From Streptococcus massiliensis DSM 18628 (lineage in GTDB: Bacteria; Bacillota; Bacilli; Lactobacillales; Streptococcaceae): DNA of 64,000 nt. Positions 9,167 through 18,876 of this stretch are shown here, one piece after another (position 1 is the first letter of the stretch; each line of letters begins with the position of its first letter). The notes under the pieces were generated by a model that was not told the DNA's origin, did not search any database, and was given only the letters and a program-made list of their open reading frames with translations. The position numbers and the translations under genes were made by a program. The stretch is from positions 39,234 to 103,233 of the forward strand of contig NZ_KB904376.1 of assembly GCF_000380065.1 (NCBI RefSeq), written 5' to 3'.

Positions 9167-10017
9167 GAAAGTGATGTTTCTTTTCCTTTCTTTCTTAACA
9201 TTTTAAAGAGTAGATAGCCTAAAAGTAGGAGGATGAGTCCGGCAGCAAGAAAGATAAACCATTTGTATTGGGCAAAAAAGTCAATCTTTGTTTTTTTCTC
9301 CTTTTCAGCTTCGTGGAAAGGTATGCGTTTGCCTTGAACGAGTAGGCGATGAGAATTGATCATATAAGGTGTGCAAGTCAAAAGAGTGGCACGATCTTCG
9401 CCTTCTTTAACCAGTATTGGTTTGAAATCAGTGGGCTCAACAGTTAAAATCTTATCTACCTGATAAGCCAAGGTTTCCTTGATATTGGTGATGTAAAAGA
9501 CATCTCCGACCTTTACCTTATCCAAGTCGGTGAAAAGTCTAGCTGTGGGAAGTCCTCTGTGGGCGGTGATGACCGTATGGGTGCTAACTCCACCGACGGG
9601 TAGGCTGGTTCCTTCTAAGTGGCCTGCTCCGTTTTGCAAGACGTTTTCAGATGACCCTGCCCGAATGGGAATTTTTTGATTGATAGAAGGGATAGTGACA
9701 TAGCCAATTTTTTCTTGCAGTTGCAACATGCGAGCATACTCGGCTACGCCTTCCTCTTTTTTCCTGCTTGAGAAAGGATCTCCTATTTTTTCTGGGGACA
9801 AGGTGCTGTTATAGGCTTTAGCGAGTTCAATACGATTTTCAACATCTTGATCAACTAGTTTGCTCTTCTCGTTGTCAAATTGCTTTGTTTCTTGCATAGT
9901 CACATATTGATAATAAATCTGACTGACAAAGGGATAACAGATCATCAAGCACCCCAGAATGGTAAGTATCTTATAGGTTAGTCGCAGCCATTTTTGGTTT
10001 TTCTTTTTTCTTGTCAT
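9163..10017 (-). CDS. Class C (pilus) sortase
   Basis: This pilin polymerase is a membrane transpeptidase linking pilin subunits through the YPK lysine. It has an N-terminal span and a C-terminal span before a basic tail. The lid motif DPF lies in KIGDPFSS. Catalytic residues are His in TAHRGLP, Cys in TLLTCTPY and Arg in SHRLLVQGKR. I chose ATG at 10017 (284 residues) because AGAAAG lies at suitable spacing. A GTG at 10050 would give 295 residues overlapping the upstream gene by 22 bases but has no Shine-Dalgarno. It closely resembles the first sortase of the operon. Confidence 0.92.
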   Translation of the reverse strand: MTRKKKNQKWLRLTYKILTILGCLMICYPFVSQIYYQYVTMQETKQFDNEKSKLVDQDVENRIELAKAYNSTLSPEKIGDPFSSRKKEEGVAEYARMLQLQEKIGYVTIPSINQKIPIRAGSSENVLQNGAGHLEGTSLPVGGVSTHTVITAHRGLPTARLFTDLDKVKVGDVFYITNIKETLAYQVDKILTVEPTDFKPILVKEGEDRATLLTCTPYMINSHRLLVQGKRIPFHEAEKEKKTKIDFFAQYKWFIFLAAGLILLLLGYLLFKMLRKKGKETSLS

Positions 10018-10028
10018 GATAGATCTTT

Positions 10029-10847
10029 CTATGCTTTTTTCGATTTCCACTTATTCCAAGCCAAAATAATGAAAATGAGAAATAGAATTGCGAAAACGAC
10101 TAGATAAAGCGGTGGAATAGAAATATGACTAATCGGACTTTTCACTTTTTCTTCACTTGGTTTGTAAGGGATACGGTGACCCCGCACAAGTAAACGGTGT
10201 GAATTAATCATATAAGGAGTACAGGTCAGCAGAGTCACATAGTCTTTGTCAGGTACAATATTTAGAGAGTCAAACTGGGTCGGCTCAATCACCGTTATGG
10301 AATCAACCTCGTAGGCAAGTGTTTCAGCGATATTTTGAATGAAAAACTTATCGCCCACCTTCATTTTATCCAAGTCAGTGAAAAGGCGGTTGTTGGGCAA
10401 GCCCGTGTGGGCAGTTAGAACAGTGTGGGTGTTCTGCCCGCCAATCGGCAAACTGGTCCCTTCTAAGTGCCCCACTCCTTTTTGTAAAACTTCTTCACTT
10501 GAACCGGCATAGATTGGTAAGTCAACATCAATTTTGGGAATGGAAATTCTACCTATTTTTTCATGAACAGTCAGCATTCGAGCATATTCCGCCTGTCCCT
10601 TAGCGTTTTCTTCTTTGGTATAGGGATCTGTTATTGCCAAATTTTGCAAAGAACGATTGTAGGCAGTAGCTAGCTTTATCCGTTCCGTCACATCTTCAGA
10701 AGTTAATTTTTGTGCAGACGAGTCAAAGTCCTTAACCTCTTGTTTGGTCTGGTAATTGTAATAAATTTGGCTAATAACAGGGTAGCTGATGATGAGGATA
10801 CCGGCTATAATCGTTAAGTTTGTCAATAAATTAAAAAATTTTTTCAT
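10029..10847 (-). CDS. Class C (pilus) sortase
   Basis: First gene of the minus-strand sortase operon, 272 residues. An N-terminal membrane anchor (about 9-29) and a C-terminal span (about 245-265) flank the catalytic domain. The lid is DPY in AITDPYTKEE. Catalytic residues are His in TAHTGLP, Cys in TLLTCTPYMINS and Arg in SHRLLVRGHR. Together with its close neighbour it makes a pair of lid-containing SrtC enzymes, as in three-sortase pilus islands of other streptococci. It converges on the pilin operon, so sortase and pilin transcription can be regulated separately. Confidence 0.93.
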   Translation of the reverse strand: MKKFFNLLTNLTIIAGILIISYPVISQIYYNYQTKQEVKDFDSSAQKLTSEDVTERIKLATAYNRSLQNLAITDPYTKEENAKGQAEYARMLTVHEKIGRISIPKIDVDLPIYAGSSEEVLQKGVGHLEGTSLPIGGQNTHTVLTAHTGLPNNRLFTDLDKMKVGDKFFIQNIAETLAYEVDSITVIEPTQFDSLNIVPDKDYVTLLTCTPYMINSHRLLVRGHRIPYKPSEEKVKSPISHISIPPLYLVVFAILFLIFIILAWNKWKSKKA

Positions 10848-10914
10848 TATGTCCCTTTGATGTTAGTAATATTTCTGTTATTAATAAAATGGTTATATTT
10901 TTATCTATCTAACC

Positions 10915-10923
10915 ATTATATCA
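10915..10923 (-). promoter_or_regulatory. Promoter of the sortase operon (extended -10)
   Basis: On the minus strand TGATATAAT gives an extended -10 (TATAAT is the complement of 10915-10920). No good -35 is visible. The untranslated leader is about 60 nt and carries an ATGGTTA...TAACCAT dyad near the start site that could be an operator. Confidence 0.55.
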
Positions 10924-10997
10924 TAATTGGCAGCTATATTTGCTGATTCGTTCCTAAAAAAATCCTAGCCCCAATTTCTGCCTCCTTTTTCAAAAAA

Positions 10998-11006
10998 TGC
11001 TATACT
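10998..11006 (+). promoter_or_regulatory. Extended -10 promoter of the CoA-binding protein gene
   Basis: TGCTATACT matches TGnTATAAT with one change. The -35 region is weak. The gene start lies about 28 nt downstream. Confidence 0.5.
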
Positions 11007-11034
11007 GGTCATAAGGAAATAAGTGAGGTATTTT

Positions 11035-11472
11035 ATGTACGAATTTCAAAATCCTAGTGATTACATGATTCAGACCTATTTGGAGACGAGTAAAGTGATT
11101 GCAGTTGTCGGACTTTCTGACCGTGAGGAAACGACTAGCAATCGTATTTCAAAGATTATGCAGGAGCTGGGTTATCAGATCATTCCGGTTAATCCTAAGT
11201 TAGCGGGTCAAAAGATTTTGGGGGAGGCGGCTTATGCGCGTTTGCAGGATATTCCTATTTCCGTGGATATTGTCAATGTCTTTCGGCGAAGCGAATTTTT
11301 GCCGGATGTGGCGCGTGATTTTATTGAGACGGATGCCAAGATTTTTTGGGCGCAGCTGGGACTTCAAAGTCAAGAGGCAGAAGAACTCTTACGGACGGCA
11401 GGTCGTGATCATATTGTCATGAACCGTTGTATCAAGCGTGAGTACAATCGTCTGGTGAAGGAGATTGACTAA
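11035..11472 (+). CDS. CoA-binding (Rossmann) domain protein, YccU-like
   Basis: This small cytosolic protein of about 145 residues belongs to the CoA-binding family related to the succinyl-CoA synthetase alpha N-terminus. VIAVVGLSDREETTSNRISKIMQELGYQIIPVNPK shows the glycine-rich turn and following helix as two short blocks (VVGLSD and VNPK). The cysteine/arginine-rich end IVMNRCIKREYNRL is typical of the family. The precise function is unknown. ATG at 11035 is chosen because GTGAGG sits 6 bases upstream; the earlier GTG at 11023 is part of that ribosome-binding site. It overlaps the next gene by one base. Confidence 0.85.
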   Translation: MYEFQNPSDYMIQTYLETSKVIAVVGLSDREETTSNRISKIMQELGYQIIPVNPKLAGQKILGEAAYARLQDIPISVDIVNVFRRSEFLPDVARDFIETDAKIFWAQLGLQSQEAEELLRTAGRDHIVMNRCIKREYNRLVKEID

Positions 11473-11963
11473 TGGCGCAACTAGTCATCATTCGGGGCAA
11501 TTCAGGCTCTGGAAAAACCAGTCTAGCTAAAAAATTACAAAATCATTTTGGTCGTAGGACGCTTGTGATTTCACAAGACCTTGTCCGGCGTGAGATGCTC
11601 AAGGAAAAGGTGGAACCAGATAATTTATCTATTTCTCTAACAGAAACGATTGCTCGTTACGGTCACGAGCATGATTTGCTGGAGATTGCTGAAGGTTTTT
11701 ATGAAACGGATGTTTATGGTGACATGCTGGAGCGCTTGCGGCAGCTTTTTGACAACAAGGTTTTAACTTACTACTACGACTTGTCTTTTGAGGAAACAGT
11801 TCGTCGACATGCGACACGTTCAAAAGTAGCTGAATTTAACCCTGCTGACATGAAGCGTTGGTGGCTTGATAAAGACGTTCTCGGTTGGAAAGAGGAAATC
11901 CTGTTTACAGATGATGTGACTTTGGAACAAGCTTTTGAGCAGATATGTCAGCGGATAGAATGA
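11472..11963 (+). CDS. P-loop kinase of the AAA_33 / zeta-toxin-like fold
   Basis: A 163-residue protein with a Walker A motif GNSGSGKTS at residues 9-17 and a DLVRREML segment after strand 2, like small-molecule kinases and chloramphenicol-phosphotransferase-type proteins. The substrate cannot be inferred. It overlaps the CoA-binding gene by one base (TAATG), so the two are translationally coupled. No antitoxin-like ORF lies beside it, which argues against a zeta toxin role. Confidence 0.75.
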   Translation: MAQLVIIRGNSGSGKTSLAKKLQNHFGRRTLVISQDLVRREMLKEKVEPDNLSISLTETIARYGHEHDLLEIAEGFYETDVYGDMLERLRQLFDNKVLTYYYDLSFEETVRRHATRSKVAEFNPADMKRWWLDKDVLGWKEEILFTDDVTLEQAFEQICQRIE

Positions 11964-11968
11964 TAAAA

Positions 11969-12140
11969 GGGAGTGGGACAGAACTCATTCCTTAAAAGGA
12001 ATAGTTCGTTGTCCCACCCCCGCGATGCCTATTAGGCTTGTATGGAGCTGGTAAAGGCGAGCATAGAAGCCAAGAGGCTACCGCGTCTTGTACATATTCC
12101 GAACAGATTTTCGAGGTTGAGGACTTTTGTCCCAGCCCCT
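11969..12140 (+). repeat. Dispersed TGGGACA-ended intergenic repeat, copy A
   Basis: About 172 bp begin with GGGAGTGGGACAGAAC, with a hairpin closing at GTTGTCCCACCCC, then CGCGATGCCTATTAGG, and end in TTTTGTCCCAGCCCC. The termini are imperfect inverted repeats. The same sequence occurs inverted at 58328-58590, and a fragment lies at 63718-63749. It separates two convergent genes and probably acts as a terminator for both. Confidence 0.85.
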
Positions 12141-12145
12141 TTGTT

Positions 12146-13129
12146 TTACTGCTCAATTGAACTACTGATTACTGTATTATTGCTGTTAGACTCAAATGCA
12201 AGATCCGTTCCTTTTGTTGAACGTAATTCTTCATAAAAAACAGTTGCGGCAAGCGTTTGATAAGGGATAACGTAAATTCCTACTAAACCTAAGGTCAGCC
12301 CTGTCAGGATATACCAGCCGATAAAACTGAAATCCAATTTGAACCGTTTCCACTTATATCCTTTCATTAGTTGTTTACTTTCGCGAATAACTTCAAGCGA
12401 CCCTGCATAACGTCCCTCGGCAATCTGATCGTAAAGCACCCACTCTGTTTGAGAATAAGCATAATATTTAGGCAGGTAGATAGATAGTCCAATAATGGCG
12501 AACGGGATACTAACAATGATTGCAATGATTGCTACGGCAAGCAACCCGTTGTTGAAAAGGTAATCGCTGTTAAATGTATTAGAGAGTTGATCAAAAGATT
12601 GGCTGACTATGCTGCCCCAGTGTTCGATTCCGCCATTGATTGCTACAATAAACCACATTAATACATAGATGAATACTCCAAGGGAAAAAGCTGTGATAGA
12701 CAGTGTCCACATTAAGCTCCACAGGAAAAGTAGGAGCGATTTGACAAGCACTGTTACAAAGACCTTCCCGATTAAATCACTTTGAAAGCCACGAAGAGAA
12801 TCTTTAAAGCTGACAATTTCTGTTTGCTTGCGGACAAGCTCAATCGTTCGGAAAATAATAGATGCCAGTGCAATCGCCAGAACAAAACTGAGAACAATAG
12901 AAAAACTAGTGGTTCTAAAAAACAGAGCATACAGTTGTCCTGGATTCATCATACTTGCAGAATCCCCTGCGCCTTGTTTCTGACTGTGGATGACTAAAAT
13001 GATTATGTTTGTCAGAGATACTGTGATTGGAATCAGAAAGAGGGCATAAATTCCGGGTGTCTCGCTCAATAGTTGTCGTGCCTTAGCACGGAAATAATTG
13101 CTTTTTGGAAATGGTATCAAAGGTTTCAT
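12146..13129 (-). CDS. DUF975 family multi-pass membrane protein
   Basis: A 327-residue integral membrane protein with about six hydrophobic spans (around 28-48, 75-100, 125-155, 200-225, 275-300 and others) and a polar C-terminal tail. The spacing of spans and the YYAYSQTEWVLYDQ and GYKWKRFKLDFSFIGWYIL segments fit the DUF975 family of Firmicutes. The function is unknown. GAGGAG precedes the ATG. It is divergent from tgt. Confidence 0.8.
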   Translation of the reverse strand: MKPLIPFPKSNYFRAKARQLLSETPGIYALFLIPITVSLTNIIILVIHSQKQGAGDSASMMNPGQLYALFFRTTSFSIVLSFVLAIALASIIFRTIELVRKQTEIVSFKDSLRGFQSDLIGKVFVTVLVKSLLLFLWSLMWTLSITAFSLGVFIYVLMWFIVAINGGIEHWGSIVSQSFDQLSNTFNSDYLFNNGLLAVAIIAIIVSIPFAIIGLSIYLPKYYAYSQTEWVLYDQIAEGRYAGSLEVIRESKQLMKGYKWKRFKLDFSFIGWYILTGLTLGLVGIYVIPYQTLAATVFYEELRSTKGTDLAFESNSNNTVISSSIEQ

Positions 13130-13159
13130 AAAATCTCCTCACTATAAAATCTTTTTTCT

Positions 13160-13169
13160 AGTATAGCAT
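13160..13169 (-). promoter_or_regulatory. Extended -10 promoter of the DUF975 gene
   Basis: On the minus strand TGCTATACT forms an extended -10 (TATACT is the complement of 13160-13165). The -35 is poor. It lies back to back with the tgt promoter. Confidence 0.5.
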
Positions 13170-13175
13170 AATTTA

Positions 13176-13204
13176 CTGACAGCGGGTGTATTTTTTGGTA
13201 AAAT
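13176..13204 (+). promoter_or_regulatory. tgt promoter
   Basis: CTGACA (13176-13181), a 17-nt spacer and TAAAAT (13199-13204) with an upstream TG (TGnTAAAAT). The short leader holds an ACTAGGA/TCCTAGT hairpin before GGAGG. Confidence 0.7.
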
Positions 13205-13251
13205 AGGCTGTTAACATAAACTAGGACTGTCTTTCCTAGTCTCGGAGGTAA

Positions 13252-14397
<1,146 letters not shown>

Positions 14398-14424
14398 AAT
14401 GTTGTTTGCTGGAAAGGAGCCAAG

Positions 14425-15066
14425 ATGTCAGGTATGGAGCGATTGTTAGACCAACTAAGCATTTATCTGTCAGACGAGCAGCCGCATACGATTGGTATTT
14501 ACGGTCACGGTGCTTCTGGTAAATCGGTCTTTGCAACAAAACTTTTGTCGAGGCTTGGTGAAAGTCAAGTAAATATTTTGGAGACAGACCCTTATGTTAT
14601 AGCAGAGGATTATCGAAAATTGCTTTGCTTGAGCGCTTTTCCTGAACAAAAGGTGACAGCCTGTTTGCCGTCGGTCCATGAACTCAATAGTCTCAAACGT
14701 GATATCCTTTCGTTGAAGTCGGGATTAGATATTATGACGATTGAAACGACTTGGCTGCCTGCGCAGCGTCTTTCGGCGACTAAGCCAATTTTAATCGTGG
14801 AAGGGATGTCCGTTGCATTCTTGCCTAAATCCCTCTTTGATTTGTCTATTTGCTTTTACACGGATGCTGAAACCGAGTTGAGCCGCCGATTAAAATGCGA
14901 CAGCACGGTTCGCGGGCGTGAAATAAAATGGATTAAGAAAGCGCATGAGGCGCGGCGAAGACAGTACGAAGAGTATTATCAATCTTATCAAAATGAAGCC
15001 GACATTATTGTCAATCAATCGGGCAATGATTTTAAAATCGAAAAATGTACGGATATACTGAAATAA
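14425..15066 (+). CDS. Uridine kinase-like P-loop protein
   Basis: A 213-residue cytosolic P-loop NTPase with a Walker A GHGASGKS at about 28-35 and IVEGMSVAF where the uridine-kinase/phosphoribulokinase family has its second acidic motif. The RRLKCDSTVRGR segment resembles the arginine-rich lid of those kinases. The substrate is unproven. AAAGGAG precedes the ATG. A strong terminator follows directly, closing the tgt transcription unit. Confidence 0.7.
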   Translation: MSGMERLLDQLSIYLSDEQPHTIGIYGHGASGKSVFATKLLSRLGESQVNILETDPYVIAEDYRKLLCLSAFPEQKVTACLPSVHELNSLKRDILSLKSGLDIMTIETTWLPAQRLSATKPILIVEGMSVAFLPKSLFDLSICFYTDAETELSRRLKCDSTVRGREIKWIKKAHEARRRQYEEYYQSYQNEADIIVNQSGNDFKIEKCTDILK

Positions 15067-15072
15067 ATAGCC

Positions 15073-15100
15073 CCATTGTCCCTCGTTGACAATGGTTTTT
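15073..15100 (+). terminator. Rho-independent terminator of the tgt unit
   Basis: CCATTGTC (15073-15080) pairs perfectly with GACAATGG (15088-15095) around a 7-base loop, followed by TTTTT. Confidence 0.85.
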
Positions 15101-15173
15101 ACTTTTCACAGTGTTATCTGCCTTGCTGAAAAAGTGATTTTTCAAAAAACTTGAAAAAATCTTCTCAGATCCC

Positions 15174-15202
15174 TTGCAATGTTGCCGCGCGTGTGGTATC
15201 AT
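15174..15202 (+). promoter_or_regulatory. S10 operon promoter
   Basis: TTGCAA (15174-15179), 17-nt spacer, TATCAT (15197-15202) with TG at 15194-15195. It is the only strong promoter seen before the first 11 kb of the ribosomal cluster. Confidence 0.75.
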
Positions 15203-15209
15203 ACTATGG

Positions 15210-15330
15210 TGCTGTGAAAAACAGTCTTTAGCTTTGATGCAAGAGGTTGCGACACGCTCGGTTGTATTGCCACGCAAGGCTGTCGGTTTTCTTGTGGAGC
15301 TAGCCTATTATCTTAAATAGACGAAAAGGA
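15210..15330 (+). other. Structured leader of the S10 operon
   Basis: About 125 nt of untranslated RNA lie between the promoter and rpsJ. They contain GC-rich segments unlike the AT-rich surroundings (GTTGCGACACGC, GCCACGCAAGGCTG, TGTGGAGCTAGC) that can form several short helices. Autogenous control by an r-protein is plausible by analogy with other S10 leaders; no established Firmicutes motif is claimed. Confidence 0.45.
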
Positions 15331-15337
15331 GAAAAAG

Positions 15338-15646
15338 ATGGCAAACAAAAAAATCCGTATCCGTTTGAAAGCATACGAACACCGTACACTTGATACAGCG
15401 GCTGCAAAAATCGTAGAAACTGCTACTCGTACAGGTGCAGAAGTTGCGGGTCCAATCCCACTTCCAACTGAACGTAGCCTCTACACAATCATTCGTGCGA
15501 CTCACAAATATAAAGACTCTCGCGAACAATTTGAGATGCGTACTCACAAACGTCTGATTGACATCGTGAACCCAACTCAAAAAACAGTTGATGCTTTGAT
15601 GAAACTTGACTTGCCAAGCGGCGTGAACGTTGAAATCAAACTTTAA
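15338..15646 (+). CDS. rpsJ: Ribosomal protein S10
   Basis: 30S subunit protein (NusE), also a transcription antitermination factor with NusB. It has 102 residues, full length, and starts [33 protein letters not shown] is the conserved core loop region. First gene of the S10-spc-alpha superoperon, with AAAAGGAG upstream of the ATG. Confidence 0.99.
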   Translation: MANKKIRIRLKAYEHRTLDTAAAKIVETATRTGAEVAGPIPLPTERSLYTIIRATHKYKDSREQFEMRTHKRLIDIVNPTQKTVDALMKLDLPSGVNVEIKL

Positions 15647-15714
15647 TTTCTTGAGCATAAAAAACGCTCGTTAAAAACTTTTTGAATAAAAAATAGAAAA
15701 GGAAACATTTTCTC

Positions 15715-16341
15715 ATGACAAAAGGAATCTTAGGGAAAAAAGTGGGAATGACTCAAATCTTCACTGAAACTGGCGAACTAATTCCTGTAACTGTTGTTGA
15801 AGCGGCTCCAAACGTTGTTCTTCAAGTGAAAACAGTTGAAACAGACGGTTACAACGCAGTTCAAGTTGGTTTTGACGACCTTCGCGAAGTATTGAGCAAC
15901 AAACCTGCACAAGGTCACGTAGCAAAAGCTAACACGGCTCCTAAGCGCTTCATTCGTGAATTCAAAAACATTGAAGGCTTAGAAGTAGGAGCAGAAATCA
16001 CTGTCGATACATTTGAAGCTGGAGATGTGGTTGATGTAACAGGAACATCTAAAGGTAAAGGTTTTCAAGGTGTTATCAAACGCCATGGTCAATCACGTGG
16101 TCCAATGGCTCACGGTTCTCGTTATCACCGTCGTCCTGGTTCAATGGGACCAGTTGCGCCTAACCGTGTTTTCAAAAACAAACACTTGGCTGGACGTATG
16201 GGTGGCAACCGTGTGACGATTCAAAACCTTGAAATTGCACAAGTTGTTCCAGAGAAAAACGTTATCCTCATCAAAGGAAACGTACCTGGTGCTAAGAAAT
16301 CTCTTATCACTATCAAATCAGCAGTTAAAGCTGGTAAATAA
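15715..16341 (+). CDS. rplC: Ribosomal protein L3
   Basis: 50S assembly-initiator protein near the peptidyl transferase centre, 208 residues. It starts with [14 protein letters not shown] and carries the [13 protein letters not shown] extension that reaches into 23S rRNA, with the glutamine ([10 protein letters not shown]) that is methylated in some bacteria. A 68-base gap separates it from rpsJ. Confidence 0.99.
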   Translation: MTKGILGKKVGMTQIFTETGELIPVTVVEAAPNVVLQVKTVETDGYNAVQVGFDDLREVLSNKPAQGHVAKANTAPKRFIREFKNIEGLEVGAEITVDTFEAGDVVDVTGTSKGKGFQGVIKRHGQSRGPMAHGSRYHRRPGSMGPVAPNRVFKNKHLAGRMGGNRVTIQNLEIAQVVPEKNVILIKGNVPGAKKSLITIKSAVKAGK

Positions 16342-16365
16342 TAAAGAAAGGGGAAAACAGTCACA

Positions 16366-16989
16366 ATGGCAAACGTAAAATTATTTGACCAAACTGGTAA
16401 AGAAGCTGGTGAAGTAACACTGAACGATGCTGTATTTGGTATTGAGCCAAATGAAGCGGTTGTATTTGACGTCATCGTCAGCCAACGTGCGAGCCTTCGT
16501 CAAGGAACACACGCTGTTAAAAACCGTTCAGCAGTATCAGGTGGTGGACGCAAACCATGGCGTCAAAAAGGAACTGGACGTGCTCGTCAAGGTTCTATCC
16601 GCTCTCCACAATGGCGCGGTGGTGGTGTCGTATTCGGCCCAACTCCTCGTTCATATGGCTACAAACTTCCACAAAAAGTTCGTAGATTGGCATTGAAATC
16701 AGTTTACTCTGAAAAAGTTGCTGACAACAAATTCGTAGCTGTAGAAAGCCTTTCATTTACAGCTCCAAAAACTGCTGAGTTCGCAAAAGTGCTTGCAGCA
16801 CTTAGCATTGATTCAAAAGTACTTGTAATTCTTGAAGAAGGAAATGAATTTGCTGCACTTTCAGCTCGTAACCTTCCAAACGTGAAAGTTGCAACAGCAG
16901 CAACTGCAAGTGTTCTTGATATCGCACATAGCGACAAACTTCTTGTTACTAAAGAAGCTATCTCTACAATCGAGGAGGTTCTTGCATAA
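16366..16989 (+). CDS. rplD: Ribosomal protein L4
   Basis: 50S protein lining the exit tunnel, 207 residues. The tunnel loop is visible as [19 protein letters not shown] with [12 protein letters not shown] following; this loop is the known site of macrolide-resistance changes and is intact here. Its stop overlaps the rplW start by one base. Confidence 0.99.
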   Translation: MANVKLFDQTGKEAGEVTLNDAVFGIEPNEAVVFDVIVSQRASLRQGTHAVKNRSAVSGGGRKPWRQKGTGRARQGSIRSPQWRGGGVVFGPTPRSYGYKLPQKVRRLALKSVYSEKVADNKFVAVESLSFTAPKTAEFAKVLAALSIDSKVLVILEEGNEFAALSARNLPNVKVATAATASVLDIAHSDKLLVTKEAISTIEEVLA

Positions 16990-17288
16990 TGAATTTGTAT
17001 GACGTAATCAAAAAACCTATCATCACAGAAGGGTCAATGGCTCTTTTTGAAGAAGGGAAATACGTATTTGAAGTGGACACTCGCGCTCACAAACTTTTGA
17101 TTAAGCAAGCGGTTGAAGCTGCTTTTGAAGGGGTTAAGGTTGCTAATGTCAACACAATCAACGTAAAACCAAAAGCAAAGCGCGTTGGTCGCTACACTGG
17201 TTTTACCAACAAAACGAAAAAAGCTATCATCACTCTAACATCTGATTCTAAAGCAATCGAGTTGTTCGGAGCTGCTGAAGCAGAATAA
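16989..17288 (+). CDS. rplW: Ribosomal protein L23
   Basis: 50S protein at the tunnel exit that docks trigger factor and SRP. Full length at 99 residues: [16 protein letters not shown] at the start and [14 protein letters not shown] in the extended loop. Translationally coupled to rplD (TAATG). Confidence 0.99.
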   Translation: MNLYDVIKKPIITEGSMALFEEGKYVFEVDTRAHKLLIKQAVEAAFEGVKVANVNTINVKPKAKRVGRYTGFTNKTKKAIITLTSDSKAIELFGAAEAE

Positions 17289-17305
17289 TCTAAGGAGGAA
17301 ATAAC

Positions 17306-18139
17306 GTGGGAATTAAAGTTTATAAACCAACTACAAATGGTCGACGTAATATGACTTCTTTGGATTTTGCTGAAATTACAACTAGCACTCCAGAAAAGAG
17401 CTTGCTCGTTTCTCTCAAGAGCAAAGCTGGTCGTAACAACAACGGTCGTATCACTGTTCGTCACCAAGGTGGCGGTCACAAACGTCACTACCGTTTGATT
17501 GACTTCAAGCGGAACAAAGACGCTGTTGAGGCAGTTGTTCAAACAATCGAGTATGATCCAAACCGTTCAGCAAACATCGCTCTTGTACACTACACGGACG
17601 GTGTCAAGGCATACATCATTGCTCCTAAAGGTCTTGAAGTAGGTCAACGCATCGTTTCAGGTCCAGAAGCAGATATCAAAGTCGGAAACGCTCTTCCACT
17701 TGCTAACATCCCAGTTGGTACCCTTATCCACAACATCGAGTTGAAACCAGGTCGCGGTGGAGAATTGGTTCGTGCTGCTGGTGCTTCTGCTCAAGTTTTG
17801 GGACAAGAAGGTAAATACACACTTGTTCGTTTGCAATCAGGCGAAGTTCGCATGATTCTTGGAACTTGTCGTGCGACAGTTGGTGTTGTCGGAAACGAGC
17901 AACACGGACTTGTAAACCTTGGTAAAGCAGGACGTAGCCGTTGGAAAGGTATCCGCCCAACTGTTCGTGGTTCTGTAATGAACCCGAATGATCACCCACA
18001 CGGTGGTGGTGAAGGTAAAGCACCAGTTGGTCGTAAAGCACCGTCAACTCCATGGGGCAAACCTGCACTTGGTCTTAAAACTCGTAACAAAAAAGCGAAA
18101 TCTGACAAACTTATCGTTCGTCGTCGCAACGAGAAATAA
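17306..18139 (+). CDS. rplB: Ribosomal protein L2
   Basis: Core 50S protein needed for subunit joining and peptidyl transferase structure, 277 residues. [12 protein letters not shown] and the C-terminal [17 protein letters not shown] segment with the key histidine are intact. The GTG start at 17306 follows AGGAGG. An 87-base structured gap separates it from rpsS. Confidence 0.99.
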   Translation: MGIKVYKPTTNGRRNMTSLDFAEITTSTPEKSLLVSLKSKAGRNNNGRITVRHQGGGHKRHYRLIDFKRNKDAVEAVVQTIEYDPNRSANIALVHYTDGVKAYIIAPKGLEVGQRIVSGPEADIKVGNALPLANIPVGTLIHNIELKPGRGGELVRAAGASAQVLGQEGKYTLVRLQSGEVRMILGTCRATVGVVGNEQHGLVNLGKAGRSRWKGIRPTVRGSVMNPNDHPHGGGEGKAPVGRKAPSTPWGKPALGLKTRNKKAKSDKLIVRRRNEK

Positions 18140-18153
18140 TTTAAACAAACACA

Positions 18154-18196
18154 TCCGCCAGCTCGGTAGCGCTGCGTAAGCAGCGCAAGCCGCTGT
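18154..18196 (+). other. GNRA-capped hairpin between rplB and rpsS
   Basis: GCGCTGC (18169-18175) and GCAGCGC (18180-18186) form a perfect 7-bp GC-rich stem capped by GTAA, a GNRA tetraloop. Flanking CCGCCAGC and GCTGTGG can extend it imperfectly. It is far more GC-rich than its surroundings and has no T-run, so it is not a terminator. Possibly a processing or r-protein binding site. Confidence 0.6.
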
Positions 18197-18226
18197 GGTA
18201 CATATTTTAAAGGAGAAATATACAAA

Positions 18227-18505
18227 ATGGGACGTAGTCTTAAAAAAGGACCTTTCGTCGATGAGCATTTGATGAAAAAAGTTGAAGCTCAAGCAAATGA
18301 CGAAAAGAAAAAAGTAATCAAAACTTGGTCACGTCGTTCAACGATTTTCCCAAGTTTCATTGGATATACAATCGCAGTTTATGATGGACGTAAACACGTA
18401 CCAGTTTACATCCAAGAAGACATGGTAGGTCACAAGCTTGGTGAATTTGCACCAACTCGTACTTACAAAGGTCACGCAGCTGACGATAAGAAAACACGTA
18501 GATAA
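18227..18505 (+). CDS. rpsS: Ribosomal protein S19
   Basis: 30S head protein, 92 residues, complexes with S13. [13 protein letters not shown] at the start and [12 protein letters not shown] near the end are characteristic. AAAGGAG precedes the ATG. Confidence 0.99.
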
Positions 18506-18519
18506 GAGAGGAGAAGAAC

Positions 18520-18864
18520 ATGGCAGAAATTACTTCAGCTAAAGCAATGGCTCGTACAGTGCGCGTTTCACCTCGTAAATCTCGTCTAGTTTTGGACAAT
18601 ATCCGTGGTAAAAACGTCGCTGACGCAATCGCAATTTTGAAATTCACGCCAAACAAAGCTGCTGGCATTATCGAGAAAGTGTTAAACTCTGCAATCGCTA
18701 ATGCTGAAAACAACTTTGGTTTGGAAAAAGCTAACTTGGTAGTATCTGAAGCTTATGCAAACGAAGGACCAACAATGAAACGTTTCCGTCCACGTGCCAA
18801 AGGTTCAGCTTCACCAATCAACAAACGCACATCCCACATCACAGTGGTTGTCGCAGAAAAATAA
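18520..18864 (+). CDS. rplV: Ribosomal protein L22
   Basis: 50S tunnel protein, 114 residues. The beta-hairpin that reaches the tunnel constriction reads [25 protein letters not shown] in two halves ([12 protein letters not shown] and [12 protein letters not shown]), with no insertion or deletion of the kind linked to macrolide resistance. Only 14 bases follow rpsS. Confidence 0.99.
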   Translation: MAEITSAKAMARTVRVSPRKSRLVLDNIRGKNVADAIAILKFTPNKAAGIIEKVLNSAIANAENNFGLEKANLVVSEAYANEGPTMKRFRPRAKGSASPINKRTSHITVVVAEK

Positions 18865-18876
18865 GGAGGTAAAATC

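Noticed and set aside
11472-11963. Zeta-toxin / toxin-antitoxin system
   Set aside because: The P-loop fold is compatible, but no epsilon-like antitoxin gene is adjacent and the upstream coupled gene is a CoA-binding protein.
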